Positions 9,286 through 19,903 are shown, counted from the stretch's first letter. The stretch: 64,000 nucleotides of DNA from Agromyces marinus (GCF_021442325.1 NZ_CP087879.1:1674001-1738000), one strand, 5' to 3'. Made by a program: numbers and translations. Notes: generated by a model from the letters alone, not told the origin.

Positions 9286-10206
9286 TCAGAACGGCAGCAG
9301 CGGGTCGATGCCGACGGCGAGGAAGACCAGCGACAGGTACACGATCGAGCCGTGGAACACGCGCATGGGCGAGACCTCGACGCCCCGGACGGCCAGCGCG
9401 TACAGCTTGTGGCATTCGATGATGAACCAGGCGCCCGAGACGAGCGCGACGCTCGAGTACAGCAGCCCCATGTTCGCGATCGGAATGAGCAGGAGGGTCG
9501 CCGCGACCGTCGCCCACGCGTAGAGGATGACCTGCAGGCCGACCTGGGCACGACCCTGCACGACCGCGAGCATCGGCACTCCGGCGGCCGCGTAGTCCTC
9601 GCGGTACTTCATCGAAAGCGGCCAGTAGTGGGGCGGCGTCCAGAGGAAGATGATCAGGAACAGGATGAACGGGGCCCAGTCGAGGCTCTCCGTGACCGCG
9701 GCCCAGCCGATGAGGACGGGCATGCAGCCGGCGATGCCGCCCCAGACGATGTTCTGGGCGGTGCGGCGCTTGAGGATCAGGCTGTAGAAGACGACGTAGA
9801 GCAGGATCGCGGCCAGCGAGAGCAGTGCGGCGAGCCAGTTCGTGAACACCCAGAGCCAGGCGATGGATGCCGCGCCGAGCGCCCATGCGAACACGAGCGC
9901 CTCGCGGTCGGTGAGTTCGCCGGTCACGAGCGGGCGACCCTTCGTGCGCTGCATGACCCGGTCGATGTCGCGATCGATGTAGCAGTTGAACGCGCCCGCG
10001 GAGCCCGCGCTCATCGCCCCGCCGACGAGCGTCGCGACGATCAGCCAGAGGCTCGGCAGCCCGTCGGCGGCGAGGATCATCGTGGGCGCGGTGACCACGA
10101 GCAGCAACTCGATCACCCGGGGCTTGGTGAGGGCGATGTACGCCGAGAGCTTCCGGCGTACGCCGGTCGTCGCTCGAGCGTCACGGATGGTCGGCGCGGC
10201 CTGCAT
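9286..10206 (-). CDS. ctaB: Protoheme IX farnesyltransferase (heme O synthase)
   Basis: 306-aa membrane prenyltransferase of the UbiA superfamily that adds a farnesyl group to heme B to make heme O. The first Asp-rich motif is [20 protein letters not shown], followed by several hydrophobic helices; the N-terminal [11 protein letters not shown] is typical. I chose the ATG at 10206 because GAGGGAAGA lies just before it; a GTG seven codons upstream is possible. It works just before CtaA, which is encoded convergently. Confidence 0.94.
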   Translation of the reverse strand: MQAAPTIRDARATTGVRRKLSAYIALTKPRVIELLLVVTAPTMILAADGLPSLWLIVATLVGGAMSAGSAGAFNCYIDRDIDRVMQRTKGRPLVTGELTDREALVFAWALGAASIAWLWVFTNWLAALLSLAAILLYVVFYSLILKRRTAQNIVWGGIAGCMPVLIGWAAVTESLDWAPFILFLIIFLWTPPHYWPLSMKYREDYAAAGVPMLAVVQGRAQVGLQVILYAWATVAATLLLIPIANMGLLYSSVALVSGAWFIIECHKLYALAVRGVEVSPMRVFHGSIVYLSLVFLAVGIDPLLPF

Positions 10207-10491
10207 TCTTCCCTCTTCCGGGCGCACGCCGACGGTGCGGTGGCGCGCGCATCCGCATCGATTCTAGGGCATCGACCGAGCGATCCCGGTTCGCGTCAAG
10301 GCCCGTCACGGACTCCGCCCCACTCCATATACTGAGGTCAGCGCGCCCGGTGCGCTGATTCGACGTGCAACTCCACCTGACGCATGTTCGGAGCGGTCCC
10401 GGGCTCCACCGCGCCGTCGCGTTTCCCGGCGGGTCGGAGGGCCGAATGGAGTGGCCCCGGACGCCGTCACTACCGGAAGGAACAGCAACCC
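10207..10491. promoter_or_regulatory. Divergent promoter region ctaB / tkt
   Basis: 285 bases without a gene. For tkt a good -10, TATACT, lies at 10328-10333, putting the start near 10340 and giving a leader of about 150 nt; a 7-bp hairpin (10338-10344 with 10352-10358) lies right at that 5' end. For ctaB, TAGAAT on the minus strand (10266-10261) gives a leader of about 48 nt. Neither has a consensus -35. Confidence 0.5.
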
Positions 10492-12588
10492 GTGGCATCT
10501 CTGCACTGGGACCCCATCGACGACCGCGCGGTCGACACCGCGCGCGTGCTCGCCGCCGACGCCGTGGAGAAGGTCGGCAACGGCCACCCCGGCACCGCGA
10601 TGAGCCTCGCGCCCGTCGCCTATCTCCTGTACCAGAAGGTCATGCGCCGCGACCCCGCGGACCACGACTGGCTCGGCCGGGACCGATTCATCCTCTCGGC
10701 GGGCCACAGCTCGCTCACCCAGTACGTCCAGCTCTACCTGGCCGGCGACGGGCTCGAGCTCGACGACCTGAAGTCGCTGCGCACGTGGGGTTCGAAGACC
10801 CCCGGGCACCCCGAGTACGGGCACACCGCCGGCGTCGAGATCACGACCGGACCGCTCGGCCAGGGCCTCGCCTCGGCCGTGGGATTCGCCTACGCGGCAC
10901 GATACGAGCGCGGGCTCTTCGACCCCGAGGCCCCGGCGGGCGAGAGCCCCTTCGATCACTTCGTGTACGTCATCGCGAGCGACGGCGACCTTCAGGAGGG
11001 CGTCACGAGCGAGGCCTCCTCGCTCGCGGGCCACCAGCAGCTCGGCAACCTCGTCGTCATCTACGACTCGAACCAGATCTCGATCGAGGACGACACCGAC
11101 ATCGCCTTCACCGAGGACGTCGCCGCGCGCTACGAGGCCTACGGATGGCACGTGCAGACGGTCGACTGGAAGAAGTCCGGCGAGTACGTGGAAGACGTCG
11201 CCGAGCTGAACGACGCCGTCGTCGCCGCGAAGGCGGAGACCGGCAAGCCGTCGATCATCATCCTCAGGACGATCATCGGCTGGCCGGCGCCCAAGAAGCA
11301 GAACACGGGCAAGATCCACGGTTCCGCACTCGGCGCAGACGAACTCGCCGCCACGAAGGAGGTGCTCGGCTTCGACCCCGAGCAGCACTTCGTCGTCGCG
11401 GATGACGTGATCTCGCACACCCGCGACAACGCACGCGGACGCGCCGGCGAGGCGCGCCGCGCCTGGGATGCCGCGTACGACGCATGGGCGAGCGCGAACC
11501 CGGAGCGCAAGGCGCTGCTGGACCGGCTCGAGGCGGGCGAACTGCCCGAGGGGATCGAGTCCGCACTCCCGGTGTTCGACGCCGGCACCGACCTGTCCAC
11601 GCGAGCGGCGTCCGGCAAGGTCATCAACGCCCTCGCGGCGCACCTGCCCGAGCTCTGGGGCGGATCGGCCGACCTGGCGGAGTCGAACCTCACCACGATC
11701 AACGGCGCTGCGTCCTTCATCCCGTCCGAGTGGTCGACGCACGAGTTCTCGGGCGACCGGTACGGACGAGTGCTGCACTTCGGCATCCGCGAGCACGCCA
11801 TGGGGTCGATCCTCAACGGCATCGTGCTGCACGGCCCGACGCGCGCCTTCGGCGGGACCTTCCTGATCTTCAGCGACTACATGCGCCCGGCCGTCCGACT
11901 CGCCGCGCTCATGGAGATCCCGTCGATCTTCGTCTGGACCCACGACTCCGTCGCGCTCGGCGAGGACGGGCCGACCCACCAGCCGATCGAGCAGCTGAGC
12001 TCGCTGCGTGCGATCCCCAACCTCTCGGTCGTGCGCCCCGGTGACGCGAACGAGACCGCCTACGCGTGGCTCGAGATCCTGAAGCGACGCGGCGGACCGG
12101 CGGGCATCGCCCTGACCCGTCAGAACATCCCGGTGTTCGAACGCGGCGACGGCGAGGCAGCCGGCGACACCCTCGCATCCGCGAGCAACGTCGCGAAGGG
12201 CGCCTACGTGCTGGCCGAAGCGCCTTCGGGTGCACCCGAGGTGATCCTCATCGCCACGGGCTCCGAGGTGCAGGTCGCCCTCGCCGCACGCGAGCAGCTC
12301 GCGACCGAGGGCATCGGAGCGCGCGTCGTCTCGGCGCCCAGCCTGGAGTGGTTCGAGGAGCAGGATGCCGCGTACCGCGAGTCGGTGCTTCCGGCCTCCG
12401 TCACCGCGCGCGTCAGCGTCGAGGCCGGCCTCGCACTGAGCTGGCACCGCTACCTCGGCACCCGCGGCCGCGCCGTGTCGATCGAGCACTTCGGCGCTTC
12501 CGCCGACTACAAGACCCTCTTCCGCGAGTTCGGCATCACCCACGAGCACGTCGTCGCCGCCGCGAAGGAATCGCTCGCGTCGAACTGA
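10492..12588 (+). CDS. tkt: Transketolase
   Basis: 698-aa thiamine-diphosphate enzyme that moves two-carbon ketol units in the non-oxidative pentose phosphate branch. Motifs: [13 protein letters not shown] near the N-terminus, the ThDP motif GDGDLQEG...N ([16 protein letters not shown]), and the pyrimidine-domain segment [13 protein letters not shown] chose GTG at 10492, preceded by GGAAGGAA; an ATG 36 codons upstream (10384) is in frame but would add an Arg/Pro-rich tail not seen in the family. First gene of the tkt-tal-zwf-opcA-pgl operon. Confidence 0.96.
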   Translation: MASLHWDPIDDRAVDTARVLAADAVEKVGNGHPGTAMSLAPVAYLLYQKVMRRDPADHDWLGRDRFILSAGHSSLTQYVQLYLAGDGLELDDLKSLRTWGSKTPGHPEYGHTAGVEITTGPLGQGLASAVGFAYAARYERGLFDPEAPAGESPFDHFVYVIASDGDLQEGVTSEASSLAGHQQLGNLVVIYDSNQISIEDDTDIAFTEDVAARYEAYGWHVQTVDWKKSGEYVEDVAELNDAVVAAKAETGKPSIIILRTIIGWPAPKKQNTGKIHGSALGADELAATKEVLGFDPEQHFVVADDVISHTRDNARGRAGEARRAWDAAYDAWASANPERKALLDRLEAGELPEGIESALPVFDAGTDLSTRAASGKVINALAAHLPELWGGSADLAESNLTTINGAASFIPSEWSTHEFSGDRYGRVLHFGIREHAMGSILNGIVLHGPTRAFGGTFLIFSDYMRPAVRLAALMEIPSIFVWTHDSVALGEDGPTHQPIEQLSSLRAIPNLSVVRPGDANETAYAWLEILKRRGGPAGIALTRQNIPVFERGDGEAAGDTLASASNVAKGAYVLAEAPSGAPEVILIATGSEVQVALAAREQLATEGIGARVVSAPSLEWFEEQDAAYRESVLPASVTARVSVEAGLALSWHRYLGTRGRAVSIEHFGASADYKTLFREFGITHEHVVAAAKESLASN

Positions 12589-12610
12589 CCGGGCAGAAGG
12601 AGACCACATC

Positions 12611-13720
12611 ATGAGCACCTCCCCCACCACCGCCCTCTCCGAAGCGGGCGTCAGCATCTGGCTCGACGACCTCTCGCGCGGACGCATCGTCTCGGGCGAC
12701 CTGGAGCGCCTCATCGCCGAACGCGATGTCGTGGGCGTCACGACCAACCCGACGATCTTCGCGGGCGCCCTCAGCAACGGCGACGTCTACCGCGAGCAGG
12801 TCGCGACGCTCGCCGCCGACGGCGCGGACGTCGACCGCGCGGTCTTCGAGATCACCACCGACGACGTGCGCGACGCGGCCGACCACTTCCGGCCCGTGTT
12901 CGACCGGAGCGGCGGGTACGACGGCCGGGTCTCGATCGAGGTCTCCCCCGACCTCGCCCACGACACCGAGGCCACGATCGCCGAGGCGCACCGGCTCTGG
13001 GATCGCGTCGACCGTCCGAACGTGATGATCAAGATCCCCGCCACGCGCGAGGGCCTGCCCGCCATCACCGCGGCGATCGCGGCGGGGATCAGCGTCAACG
13101 TCACGCTCATCTTCAGCCTCGACCGCTACCGCGAGGTCATCGACGCGTACCTCGCCGGACTCGAGCAGGCGCGCGCCGCCGGCATCGACCTGGCCACGAT
13201 CCACTCGGTCGCGTCGTTCTTCGTCTCGCGCGTCGACACCGAGATCGACAAGCGGCTCGAGGCGATCGGCACGGCCGAGGCACTCGCGCTGAAGAGCCGC
13301 GCCGGCGTCGCGAACGCGCGACTGGCGTACGAGCTCTACCTCCAGGAGTTCGGCGGGGAGCGCGCGAGCGCGCTGCTCGACGCCGGCGCGAACCGCCAGC
13401 GCCCGCTGTGGGCCTCGACCGGCGTCAAGGACCCCGCGCTGCCCGACACGCTGTACGTGACCGAACTCGTGGCGAAGGGCGTCGTGAACACGATGCCCGA
13501 GAAGACGCTCGAGGCGACCTACGACCACGGCGTCGTCGAGGGCGACACCGTGTCCGGCGCGTTCGCCGAGGCCGGCCGCGTGCTCGACGCGCTCGACGGC
13601 GTCGGCGTCGACTACGACGACGTCACGGCGCTCCTCGAGCGCGAGGGCGTGGACAAGTTCGTGGTCTCGTGGGGCGAACTGCTCGAGACCGTGCGCGGCG
13701 CGCTCGAGGCGGCCCGGTGA
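12611..13720 (+). CDS. tal: Transaldolase
   Basis: 369 aa, the longer actinobacterial form. It transfers a dihydroxyacetone unit between sugar phosphates through a Schiff base. The active lysine lies in [22 protein letters not shown] near the N-terminus is the other family mark. It starts 22 bases after tkt with a good ribosome site (AGAAGGAGA). The next gene, zwf, is 71 bases on, and no glucose-6-phosphate isomerase gene lies between. Confidence 0.96.
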   Translation: MSTSPTTALSEAGVSIWLDDLSRGRIVSGDLERLIAERDVVGVTTNPTIFAGALSNGDVYREQVATLAADGADVDRAVFEITTDDVRDAADHFRPVFDRSGGYDGRVSIEVSPDLAHDTEATIAEAHRLWDRVDRPNVMIKIPATREGLPAITAAIAAGISVNVTLIFSLDRYREVIDAYLAGLEQARAAGIDLATIHSVASFFVSRVDTEIDKRLEAIGTAEALALKSRAGVANARLAYELYLQEFGGERASALLDAGANRQRPLWASTGVKDPALPDTLYVTELVAKGVVNTMPEKTLEATYDHGVVEGDTVSGAFAEAGRVLDALDGVGVDYDDVTALLEREGVDKFVVSWGELLETVRGALEAAR

Positions 13721-13791
13721 GGATCCGCATCCGCGTGAGCGGCCGATCGGGTGCTGCGGTCCGCCGCGTCATCGACTGATCTGGAGTCCAC

Positions 13792-15333
13792 ATGCATCCG
13801 GTAGAGATCACCGCGACGCACAACCCGTTGCGGTCGCCGAAGGACTACCGTCTCAACCGCATCGCCGGCCCGTCGAGCCTCATCATCTTCGGCGTGACCG
13901 GGGACCTGTCGCGCAAGAAGCTGATGCCCGCCGTGTACGACCTCGCGAACCGCGGGCTCCTGCCGCCGGGGTTCGCGCTCGTCGGCTTCGCGCGCCGCGA
14001 CTGGGAGGACGAGGACTTCGCCCAGATCGTCCACGACTCGGTCCGGGAGCACGCCCGGACCGAGTTCCGGGAGGACGTCTGGGAGCAGCTCTCGCGCGGC
14101 ATCCGCTTCATCCAGGGGACCTTCGACGACGACGACGCGTTCGCGCGCCTGCGCGACACGGTCGACACGCTCGACCGCGAGCGCGGGACGATGGGCAACC
14201 ACGCGTTCTACCTCTCGATCCCGCCGAAGTCCTTCCCTCAGGTGACCGAGCAGCTCAAGCGTTCGGGGCTGACCGAGCAGAAGCCGGGACAGTGGCGACG
14301 CGTCGTCATCGAGAAGCCGTTCGGGTCCGACCTGCAGTCGGCGATCGAGCTCAACGACGTGGTCGCGTCGGTCTTCCCACCGGACTCGGTGTTCCGGATC
14401 GACCACTACCTCGGCAAGGAGACCGTCCAGAACATCCTGGCGCTCCGGTTCGCGAACCAGCTGTACGAGCCGATCTGGAACGCCAACCACGTCGACCACG
14501 TGCAGATCACCATGGCCGAGGACATCGGCGTCGGCGGACGCGCGGGGTACTACGACGGCATCGGCGCGGCGCGCGACGTCATCCAGAACCACCTGCTGCA
14601 GTTGTTGGCGCTCACCGCGATGGAGGAACCCATCTCGTTCGACGCGGCCGACCTCCGCGCCGAGAAGGAGAAGATCCTGCGCGCGGTGGAGCTGCCCGAC
14701 GACCTGTCGACCGCGACGGCCCGCGGGCAGTACTCGGGCGGATGGCAGGGGGGCGAGAAGGTCGTCGGCTTCCTCGACGAGGACGGCATGAACCCCTCGT
14801 CGACGACCGAGACGTTCGCCGCGATGAAACTGCTCATCGGCACGCGCAGGTGGGCGGGTGTCCCGTTCTACCTCCGGGCGGGCAAGCGGCTGGGCCGTCG
14901 GGTGACGGAGATCGCCGTCGTCTTCAAGCGCGCGCCGCAGCAGGTCTTCGCCGACAGCCAGACCGCCCAGCTCGGGCAGAACGCGCTGGTCATCCGCGTC
15001 CAGCCCGACGAGGGCGTGACGATCCGCTTCGGCTCGAAGGTCCCGGGCGCGGGCATGCAGGTGCGCGACGTGACGATGGACTTCGGGTACGGCCACGCCT
15101 TCACCGAGGCCAGCCCCGAGGCCTACGAGCGGCTGATCCTCGACGTGCTCCTCGGCGACCCCCCGCTCTTCCCGCGCCAGGAGGAGGTCGAGCTGTCCTG
15201 GAAGATCCTCGACCCGATCGAGCGGTACTGGTCGACGCAGGGTCGGCCCGAGCAGTACAAGCCCGGTTCGTGGGGGCCCGCGTGCGCCGACGAACTGCTC
15301 GCCCGCGACGGCCGCACCTGGAGGCGCCCATGA
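13792..15333 (+). CDS. zwf: Glucose-6-phosphate 1-dehydrogenase
   Basis: 513 aa, cytoplasmic. It oxidises glucose 6-phosphate with NADP+ in the first step of the pentose phosphate pathway. The N-terminal nucleotide-binding turn is GVTGDLSRKKL, and the substrate/catalytic motif is RIDHYLGKETVQN. Length fits the family. The opcA start codon overlaps its stop codon (ATGA), so synthesis of enzyme and its assembly factor is coupled. Confidence 0.97.
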   Translation: MHPVEITATHNPLRSPKDYRLNRIAGPSSLIIFGVTGDLSRKKLMPAVYDLANRGLLPPGFALVGFARRDWEDEDFAQIVHDSVREHARTEFREDVWEQLSRGIRFIQGTFDDDDAFARLRDTVDTLDRERGTMGNHAFYLSIPPKSFPQVTEQLKRSGLTEQKPGQWRRVVIEKPFGSDLQSAIELNDVVASVFPPDSVFRIDHYLGKETVQNILALRFANQLYEPIWNANHVDHVQITMAEDIGVGGRAGYYDGIGAARDVIQNHLLQLLALTAMEEPISFDAADLRAEKEKILRAVELPDDLSTATARGQYSGGWQGGEKVVGFLDEDGMNPSSTTETFAAMKLLIGTRRWAGVPFYLRAGKRLGRRVTEIAVVFKRAPQQVFADSQTAQLGQNALVIRVQPDEGVTIRFGSKVPGAGMQVRDVTMDFGYGHAFTEASPEAYERLILDVLLGDPPLFPRQEEVELSWKILDPIERYWSTQGRPEQYKPGSWGPACADELLARDGRTWRRP

Positions 15334-16298
15334 TCGTCGAACTTCCCGACACGACGACCAGCCACATCTCGAAGTCGCTCGTCAAGATCCGCGAGGAGGG
15401 CGGCGCCGTCGCCCTCGGACGCGTGCTGACGCTCATCATCGCCACCTCGCGCGACGGCGAGGAGGAGGCGATCGAGGCCGCCAACGACGCCTCCCGCGAG
15501 CACCCCATGCGCGTCATCGTGCTCTCGACCGAGACCGATGAAGCGGATGCCGGTGCGAGCCGTCTCGACGCCGAGATCCGTGTCGGCGGCGACGCGGGCG
15601 CGAGCGAGGTCATCATCCTCCGCGCGCGCGGCGATGCCGCCGAAGACGAGCAGAGCCTCGTGATGGGCCTGCTGCTGCCCGATGCCCCGGTGGTCGTCTG
15701 GTGGCCGGGGCTCGCCCCGGAGGTGCCCGGCGACTCGCCGCTCGGACGCATCGCGCAGCGCCGGATCACGGACGCCTCCACGCAGCCCGACCCGCAGGCC
15801 GCCCTCGACCACCTCGCGGCGAGCTACCGGCCGGGCGACGCGGACTTCGCCTGGACGAGGCTCACGCTCTGGCGCGCGCAGCTCGCGGCCGTGCTCGACC
15901 AGCCGCCGTACGAACCCGTCACGGCCGTGCAGGTCACCGGCGCGATCGACTCGCCGTCGACCACGCTGCTCGCCGCGTGGCTGACGATGCAGCTCGGAGC
16001 GGCGACCGTGTGCACGCTGACGGGGCTCGAGCAGGGTTCGCACGGCATCCACGGGGTGCATCTCAGCCGAGCACCCGGCACGATCGAGCTCGTCCGCGAC
16101 GTGCCGGGCGTCGCGACCCTCAGGCAGCCCGAGCAGCCCATCCACGACGTGGCGCTCCCCCGCCGCAGCCTCCGCGACTGCCTCGCCGACGAGCTGCGCC
16201 GACTCGACCCCGACGAGCTGTACGGCGAGGTCATCACCCGAGGGCTCCGCCTGTTGGCGGATCAGCGTTCGCACCACCACGAAGGAGCAACCGAATGA
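15330..16298 (+). CDS. opcA: Glucose-6-phosphate dehydrogenase assembly protein OpcA
   Basis: 322 aa. OpcA proteins are needed for active Zwf in cyanobacteria and actinobacteria. The start ELPDTTTSHISKSLVKIREE and the block LPDAPVVVWWPG are typical of the actinobacterial type. It overlaps zwf upstream and pgl downstream, both by ATGA, giving a tightly coupled unit. No catalytic motif is expected, and none is seen. Confidence 0.93.
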   Translation: MIVELPDTTTSHISKSLVKIREEGGAVALGRVLTLIIATSRDGEEEAIEAANDASREHPMRVIVLSTETDEADAGASRLDAEIRVGGDAGASEVIILRARGDAAEDEQSLVMGLLLPDAPVVVWWPGLAPEVPGDSPLGRIAQRRITDASTQPDPQAALDHLAASYRPGDADFAWTRLTLWRAQLAAVLDQPPYEPVTAVQVTGAIDSPSTTLLAAWLTMQLGAATVCTLTGLEQGSHGIHGVHLSRAPGTIELVRDVPGVATLRQPEQPIHDVALPRRSLRDCLADELRRLDPDELYGEVITRGLRLLADQRSHHHEGATE

Positions 16299-17065
16299 CC
16301 AACGATCGCCGTGTGCTCGTGCACCCCGACAAGGGCGCGCTCGCAGGTTCCGTCGCCGCGAGGTTCATGACGAAGCTGCTCGACCTGCTCGACGCCCAGG
16401 AGACGGTGCACGTCGTGCTGACCGGCGGCTCGATGGGGGGCGCGGTGCTCTCCTCCGTCCGCGACTCGCCGGCGCACGCGAGCATCGACTGGTCGCGGGT
16501 CCACTTCTGGTGGGGCGACGAGCGGTGGGTTCCCGAGGGGCACGAGGAGCGCAACGACCGTCAGTCGCGCGAGGCGCTCCTGGACTCGCTCGGCCTCGAC
16601 GCCGGCAACATCCATCCCTTCCCGGCATCCGACTCGGGCCTCACGCTCGACGCTGCGGCCGACGCCTACACCGCGGAGCTCGCACGATACGGCAGCGACG
16701 GGCTGCCGTACCCTGTCTTCGACATCGTCTTCCTCGGAGTCGGCCCGGACGGACACATCGCCTCCCTGTTCCCGCACCGTTCGGGGATCCAGGTGGTCGA
16801 CCGACCCGTCATCGCGGTGCGCGACTCGCCCAAGCCCCCGGCGGAGCGGCTGAGCCTGACGCGGCCCGTCATCAATGCGGCTCAGCGCGTCTGGATGGTG
16901 CTCGCGGGTTCCGACAAGGCTTCGGCGCTCGGCCTCGCGCTCGCCGGCGCGAGTCGCGACGAGGTGCCCGTCGCGGGGATCAAGGGCCGTCGGCGCACGG
17001 TCTTCTTCGTCGACCGGGATGCCGCGGCAGAGGTGCCCGAGGCGCTCATCGCCCGTGACTACTGA
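16295..17065 (+). CDS. pgl: 6-phosphogluconolactonase
   Basis: 256 aa of the NagB/glucosamine-6-phosphate isomerase fold. It hydrolyses 6-phosphogluconolactone made by Zwf. Family marks are VVLTGGSMGGAVL, VHFWWGDERWVP and VFLGVGPDGHIASLFP. It begins inside the opcA stop codon and is the last gene of the operon, followed by a strong terminator. Confidence 0.95.
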   Translation: MTNDRRVLVHPDKGALAGSVAARFMTKLLDLLDAQETVHVVLTGGSMGGAVLSSVRDSPAHASIDWSRVHFWWGDERWVPEGHEERNDRQSREALLDSLGLDAGNIHPFPASDSGLTLDAAADAYTAELARYGSDGLPYPVFDIVFLGVGPDGHIASLFPHRSGIQVVDRPVIAVRDSPKPPAERLSLTRPVINAAQRVWMVLAGSDKASALGLALAGASRDEVPVAGIKGRRRTVFFVDRDAAAEVPEALIARDY

Positions 17066-17096
17066 ACCACGGGGCAGACGGCCCCGATGCACGACG

Positions 17097-17126
17097 AAGC
17101 GGGCCGCCCCGGAGGGCGGCCCGTTT
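17097..17126 (+). terminator. Rho-independent terminator of the pentose phosphate operon
   Basis: GGGCCGCCC (17101-17109) pairs with GGGCGGCCC (17114-17122) around CGGA, and the stem extends outward through C-G, G-T and A-T pairs into GTTTC. It also lies before the end of rbpA on the other strand, so it may act in both directions. Confidence 0.8.
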
Positions 17127-17152
17127 CATCGTTCGGTGCTCGTCGGGAGCGT

Positions 17153-17518
17153 TCAGTCCTCGGTCGCCGTGCCCCGACGCGCGCGCAGCTGCTGCAGCGC
17201 CTCGTCGAGCAGGGCCTCCGCCTCCTCCTCGGTACGCCGTTCCTTCACGTACGCGAGGTGCGTCTTGTAGGGCTCGGCCTTCGCGACCGCGGGCGGATTC
17301 TCCCGATCCCGACCGGCGGGCAGGCCCGTCGACGGGCTGTCGATGACGTCGGGGATCTCCTCGTCCGGGAGACTCGCGGCGAAGTACCGGACCGTCTCGT
17401 TCCCCTGGGCGTCCCAGTAGCTCACCGCGACGCGGTCGGCGTGGAAGCCCCGGTCCTGCTCGCCCATCGGGCCCGAACCGACCCGCGATCCGCGGATCGC
17501 ACTGTTGCCTGAAACCAC
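17153..17518 (-). CDS. rbpA: RNA polymerase-binding protein RbpA
   Basis: 121 aa. RbpA binds RNA polymerase and the principal sigma factor in actinobacteria and helps open the promoter. The N-terminal tail (NSAIRGSRVGSGPMGEQD), the core around GNETVRYFAASL and the C-terminal sigma-interaction helix (ERRTEEEAEALLDEALQQLR) match the family. No cysteine is present, so the zinc site reported for Streptomyces RbpA cannot form. The GTG start at 17518 follows GAAGG. It lies 16 bases after secG. Confidence 0.88.
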   Translation of the reverse strand: MVSGNSAIRGSRVGSGPMGEQDRGFHADRVAVSYWDAQGNETVRYFAASLPDEEIPDVIDSPSTGLPAGRDRENPPAVAKAEPYKTHLAYVKERRTEEEAEALLDEALQQLRARRGTATED

Positions 17519-17534
17519 GTTGCCTTCGCCTCCG

Positions 17535-17786
17535 TCAGATGCCGGCGTCGAACTTGGTGATGAGCCCGAGCACGACGATGCACGAGACCCACACGAGTCC
17601 GAGGATGATCGTGATGCGGTTGAGGTTGCGCTCGGCCACACCCGACGCACCGAGGCTGGAGGTCATGCCGCCGCCGAACATGTCGGACAGACCGCCGCCG
17701 CGGCCCTTGTGCAACAGGATCAGGAGGGTGAGCAGGATGCTCGTGAGGCCGAGCAGCACCTGCAGGACGACCTGGAGAATCTCCAC
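17535..17786 (-). CDS. secG: Preprotein translocase subunit SecG
   Basis: 83 aa with two membrane helices (ILQVVLQVLLGLTSILLTLL and IILGLVWVSCIVVLGLI) separated by the typical GRGGGLSDMFGGGM loop. It is a small part of the SecYEG channel. The GTG start follows AAAGG. The gene trails the tpiA-pgk-gap cluster, an order common in actinobacteria, but has its own -10 box. Confidence 0.93.
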   Translation of the reverse strand: MEILQVVLQVLLGLTSILLTLLILLHKGRGGGLSDMFGGGMTSSLGASGVAERNLNRITIILGLVWVSCIVVLGLITKFDAGI

Positions 17787-17833
17787 GGTGAAACCTTTCC
17801 GGGCACGACCGGGGATGTCGTTGCCGCTGAACG

Positions 17834-17839
17834 AGTATA
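17834..17839 (-). promoter_or_regulatory. -10 box for secG-rbpA
   Basis: TATACT on the minus strand, in the 123-base gap between tpiA and secG. It predicts a transcription start near 17827 and a leader of about 40 nt with the AAAGG site. The rest of the gap includes a 7-bp hairpin (17899-17905 with 17911-17917) overlapping the tpiA stop, which may end the glycolytic transcript. Confidence 0.45.
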
Positions 17840-17909
17840 GCCGTCGCGCCCTCCGGCCCGTGGCGGTGAGGGCCCCGGGCCGGTGGCGCGACGCGCTCGG
17901 GCCTGGCGG

Positions 17910-18698
17910 TCAGGCCCCCACGTGCTTCTTGAACCGGACGATGCTCGAGAACTCGTCGAGGTCGAGGCTCGCGCCGCCGACGAGCGCGCCGTCGACGTCG
18001 GGCTCTCGCATGAACGCGGCGATGTTCGCCGCCTTCACGGAGCCGCCGTACAGGATCCGAGTGGCCGCGGCGAGGTCGTCGCCCGCGATCTCGCGGAGCA
18101 CCTCGCGCAGGGCGCCCGCGACCTGCTGGGCCTGCTCGGGCGTCGCCGCCTGCCCGGAGCCGATCGCCCAGACCGGCTCGTAGGCGACGACGAGCCCCTT
18201 GGAGACATCCGCCCCCTCGAGCGCAGCCCGCAGCTGGGCGACCGGGACGGCGCTCGCGCCGTGCTGCTCGAGGTCTTCAGCGGTCTCGCCGACGCAGAGC
18301 ACCGGCACGAGGCCGTGCCGGTGGGCGGCCGCGACCTTGTCGCGAACGACCTCGTCGGTCTCGGCGTGCATGGTGCGACGTTCCGAGTGGCCGATGATGA
18401 CGTACGCGCAGTCGAGCCGGGCCAGGAACGCCCCCGAGACCTCCCCCGTGTACGCGCCCGAGTCCTTCGCCGAGAGGTCCTGTGCGCCGTACCTCACGGG
18501 CAGGTCGTCGGCGGAGACCAGCGTCTGCACCGACCGCAGGTCGGTGAAGGGCGGGAAGACCGCGACCTCGGCGTCCGCGAAGTCGTGCTTCGCGTCGGAG
18601 AGGCTCCACGCGAGCTTCTGCACGAACGCGATCGCCTGCAGGTGGTCGAGGTTCATCTTCCAGTTGCCGGCGATGAACGGGGTGCGGGTCACTGCCAT
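17910..18698 (-). CDS. tpiA: Triosephosphate isomerase
   Basis: 262 aa, TIM barrel. It interconverts dihydroxyacetone phosphate and glyceraldehyde 3-phosphate. The substrate lysine is in AGNWKMNLD, the catalytic histidine in VIIGHSERR, the catalytic glutamate in [12 protein letters not shown], and the phosphate loop in [10 protein letters not shown]. It overlaps the end of pgk by 10 bases, so translation of the two is coupled. Confidence 0.97.
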   Translation of the reverse strand: MAVTRTPFIAGNWKMNLDHLQAIAFVQKLAWSLSDAKHDFADAEVAVFPPFTDLRSVQTLVSADDLPVRYGAQDLSAKDSGAYTGEVSGAFLARLDCAYVIIGHSERRTMHAETDEVVRDKVAAAHRHGLVPVLCVGETAEDLEQHGASAVPVAQLRAALEGADVSKGLVVAYEPVWAIGSGQAATPEQAQQVAGALREVLREIAGDDLAAATRILYGGSVKAANIAAFMREPDVDGALVGGASLDLDEFSSIVRFKKHVGA

Positions 18699-19903
18699 CC
18701 GAGGACCTCCAGTCCGGGGAGTTTCTTGCCTTCGAGGAATTCCAGGCTCGCCCCGCCGCCGGTCGAGATGTGACCGAAGGCGGCTTCGTCGAACCCGAGC
18801 TGTCGGACCGCGGCCGCCGAGTCGCCGCCGCCGACGACGCTCAGGCCGTCGACGTCGATGAGCGCGGATGCCACGGTGCGGGTCCCGTCGGCGAAGGGTG
18901 CGAGCTCGAACACGCCCATGGGCCCGTTCCAGAACACGGTCTTCGCATCGCGGATGCGTGCGGCGAACGCCGCGGCGGTGTCGGGGCCGATGTCGAGGCC
19001 CAGGCCGGAGGCTCCGAACGGGGTCTGCTCGATCGCATCCGCCGCGGCGACCACGTGTTCGGCATCGGCCGAGAAGGACGCCGCGACCACGACGTCGGTG
19101 GGCAGCACGATGTCGACGCCGCGCTCGGCGGCATCAGCGAGGTAGCGCTCGACGGTGCCGATCTGATCGGCCTCGAGGAGGCTCGATCCGACGGCGTGCC
19201 CCTGCGCAGCGAGGAAGGTGAACAGCATCCCGCCCCCGATGAGCAGCGCGTCGACCCGCGGGAGCAGGTGCTCGATGACGCCGAGCTTGTCGGACACCTT
19301 CGATCCGCCGAGCACGACCACGTACGGCCGCTCGGGCTTCTCGGTGAGCCGGTCGAGCACCTCGAGCTCGTCGGCGATGAGCAGGCCCGCGGCGCTCGGA
19401 CGCAGCTGCGCGAGCTCGTAGACGCTCGCCTGCTTCCGGTGGACCACCCCGAAGCCGTCGGAGACGACCGAGTCGGTGAACTCGGCGAGCTGCCCCGCGA
19501 ACGCTGTGCGCTCGGCCTCGTTCTTGCTCGTCTCCCCCGGGTTGAAGCGGAGGTTCTCGAGGACGAGGATCTCGCCGTCGTCGAGCGCGGCGACCTTGGC
19601 GGCGGCATCCGCCCCCACGGTGTCGGTCGCGAACGCGACCGGCACGTCGACGAGCTCGCCCAGCCGCGTCGCGGCCGGCTCGAGGCTGTACTTCGGGTCC
19701 GGGGCGCCCTCGGGGCGGCCCAGGTGCGAGATCACGATGACCTTCGCACCCTCGCGGACGAGCCGGGTGAGCGTCGGCACCGACGCGCGCACGCGCCCGT
19801 CGTCGGTGATCTCGCCGTCCTTCAGCGGAACGTTCAGGTCGCATCGGACGATGACACGGGTACCGGCGAGCGGGCCCAGGGAATCGATGGTTCTGAGGGT
19901 CAC
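18689..19903 (-). CDS. pgk: Phosphoglycerate kinase
   Basis: 404 aa, two-domain glycolytic kinase making ATP from 1,3-bisphosphoglycerate. The N-terminal signature is [16 protein letters not shown], and the nucleotide-binding end has [18 protein letters not shown]. Starts with GTG after GAGAGA, 58 bases after gap. Length is normal. Confidence 0.97.
   Translation of the reverse strand: MTLRTIDSLGPLAGTRVIVRCDLNVPLKDGEITDDGRVRASVPTLTRLVREGAKVIVISHLGRPEGAPDPKYSLEPAATRLGELVDVPVAFATDTVGADAAAKVAALDDGEILVLENLRFNPGETSKNEAERTAFAGQLAEFTDSVVSDGFGVVHRKQASVYELAQLRPSAAGLLIADELEVLDRLTEKPERPYVVVLGGSKVSDKLGVIEHLLPRVDALLIGGGMLFTFLAAQGHAVGSSLLEADQIGTVERYLADAAERGVDIVLPTDVVVAASFSADAEHVVAAADAIEQTPFGASGLGLDIGPDTAAAFAARIRDAKTVFWNGPMGVFELAPFADGTRTVASALIDVDGLSVVGGGDSAAAVRQLGFDEAAFGHISTGGGASLEFLEGKKLPGLEVLGWQ

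Noticed and set aside
16262-17092. 276-codon frame on - opposite pgl
   Set aside because: Arg/Asp-rich shadow without motifs; pgl on + is complete.
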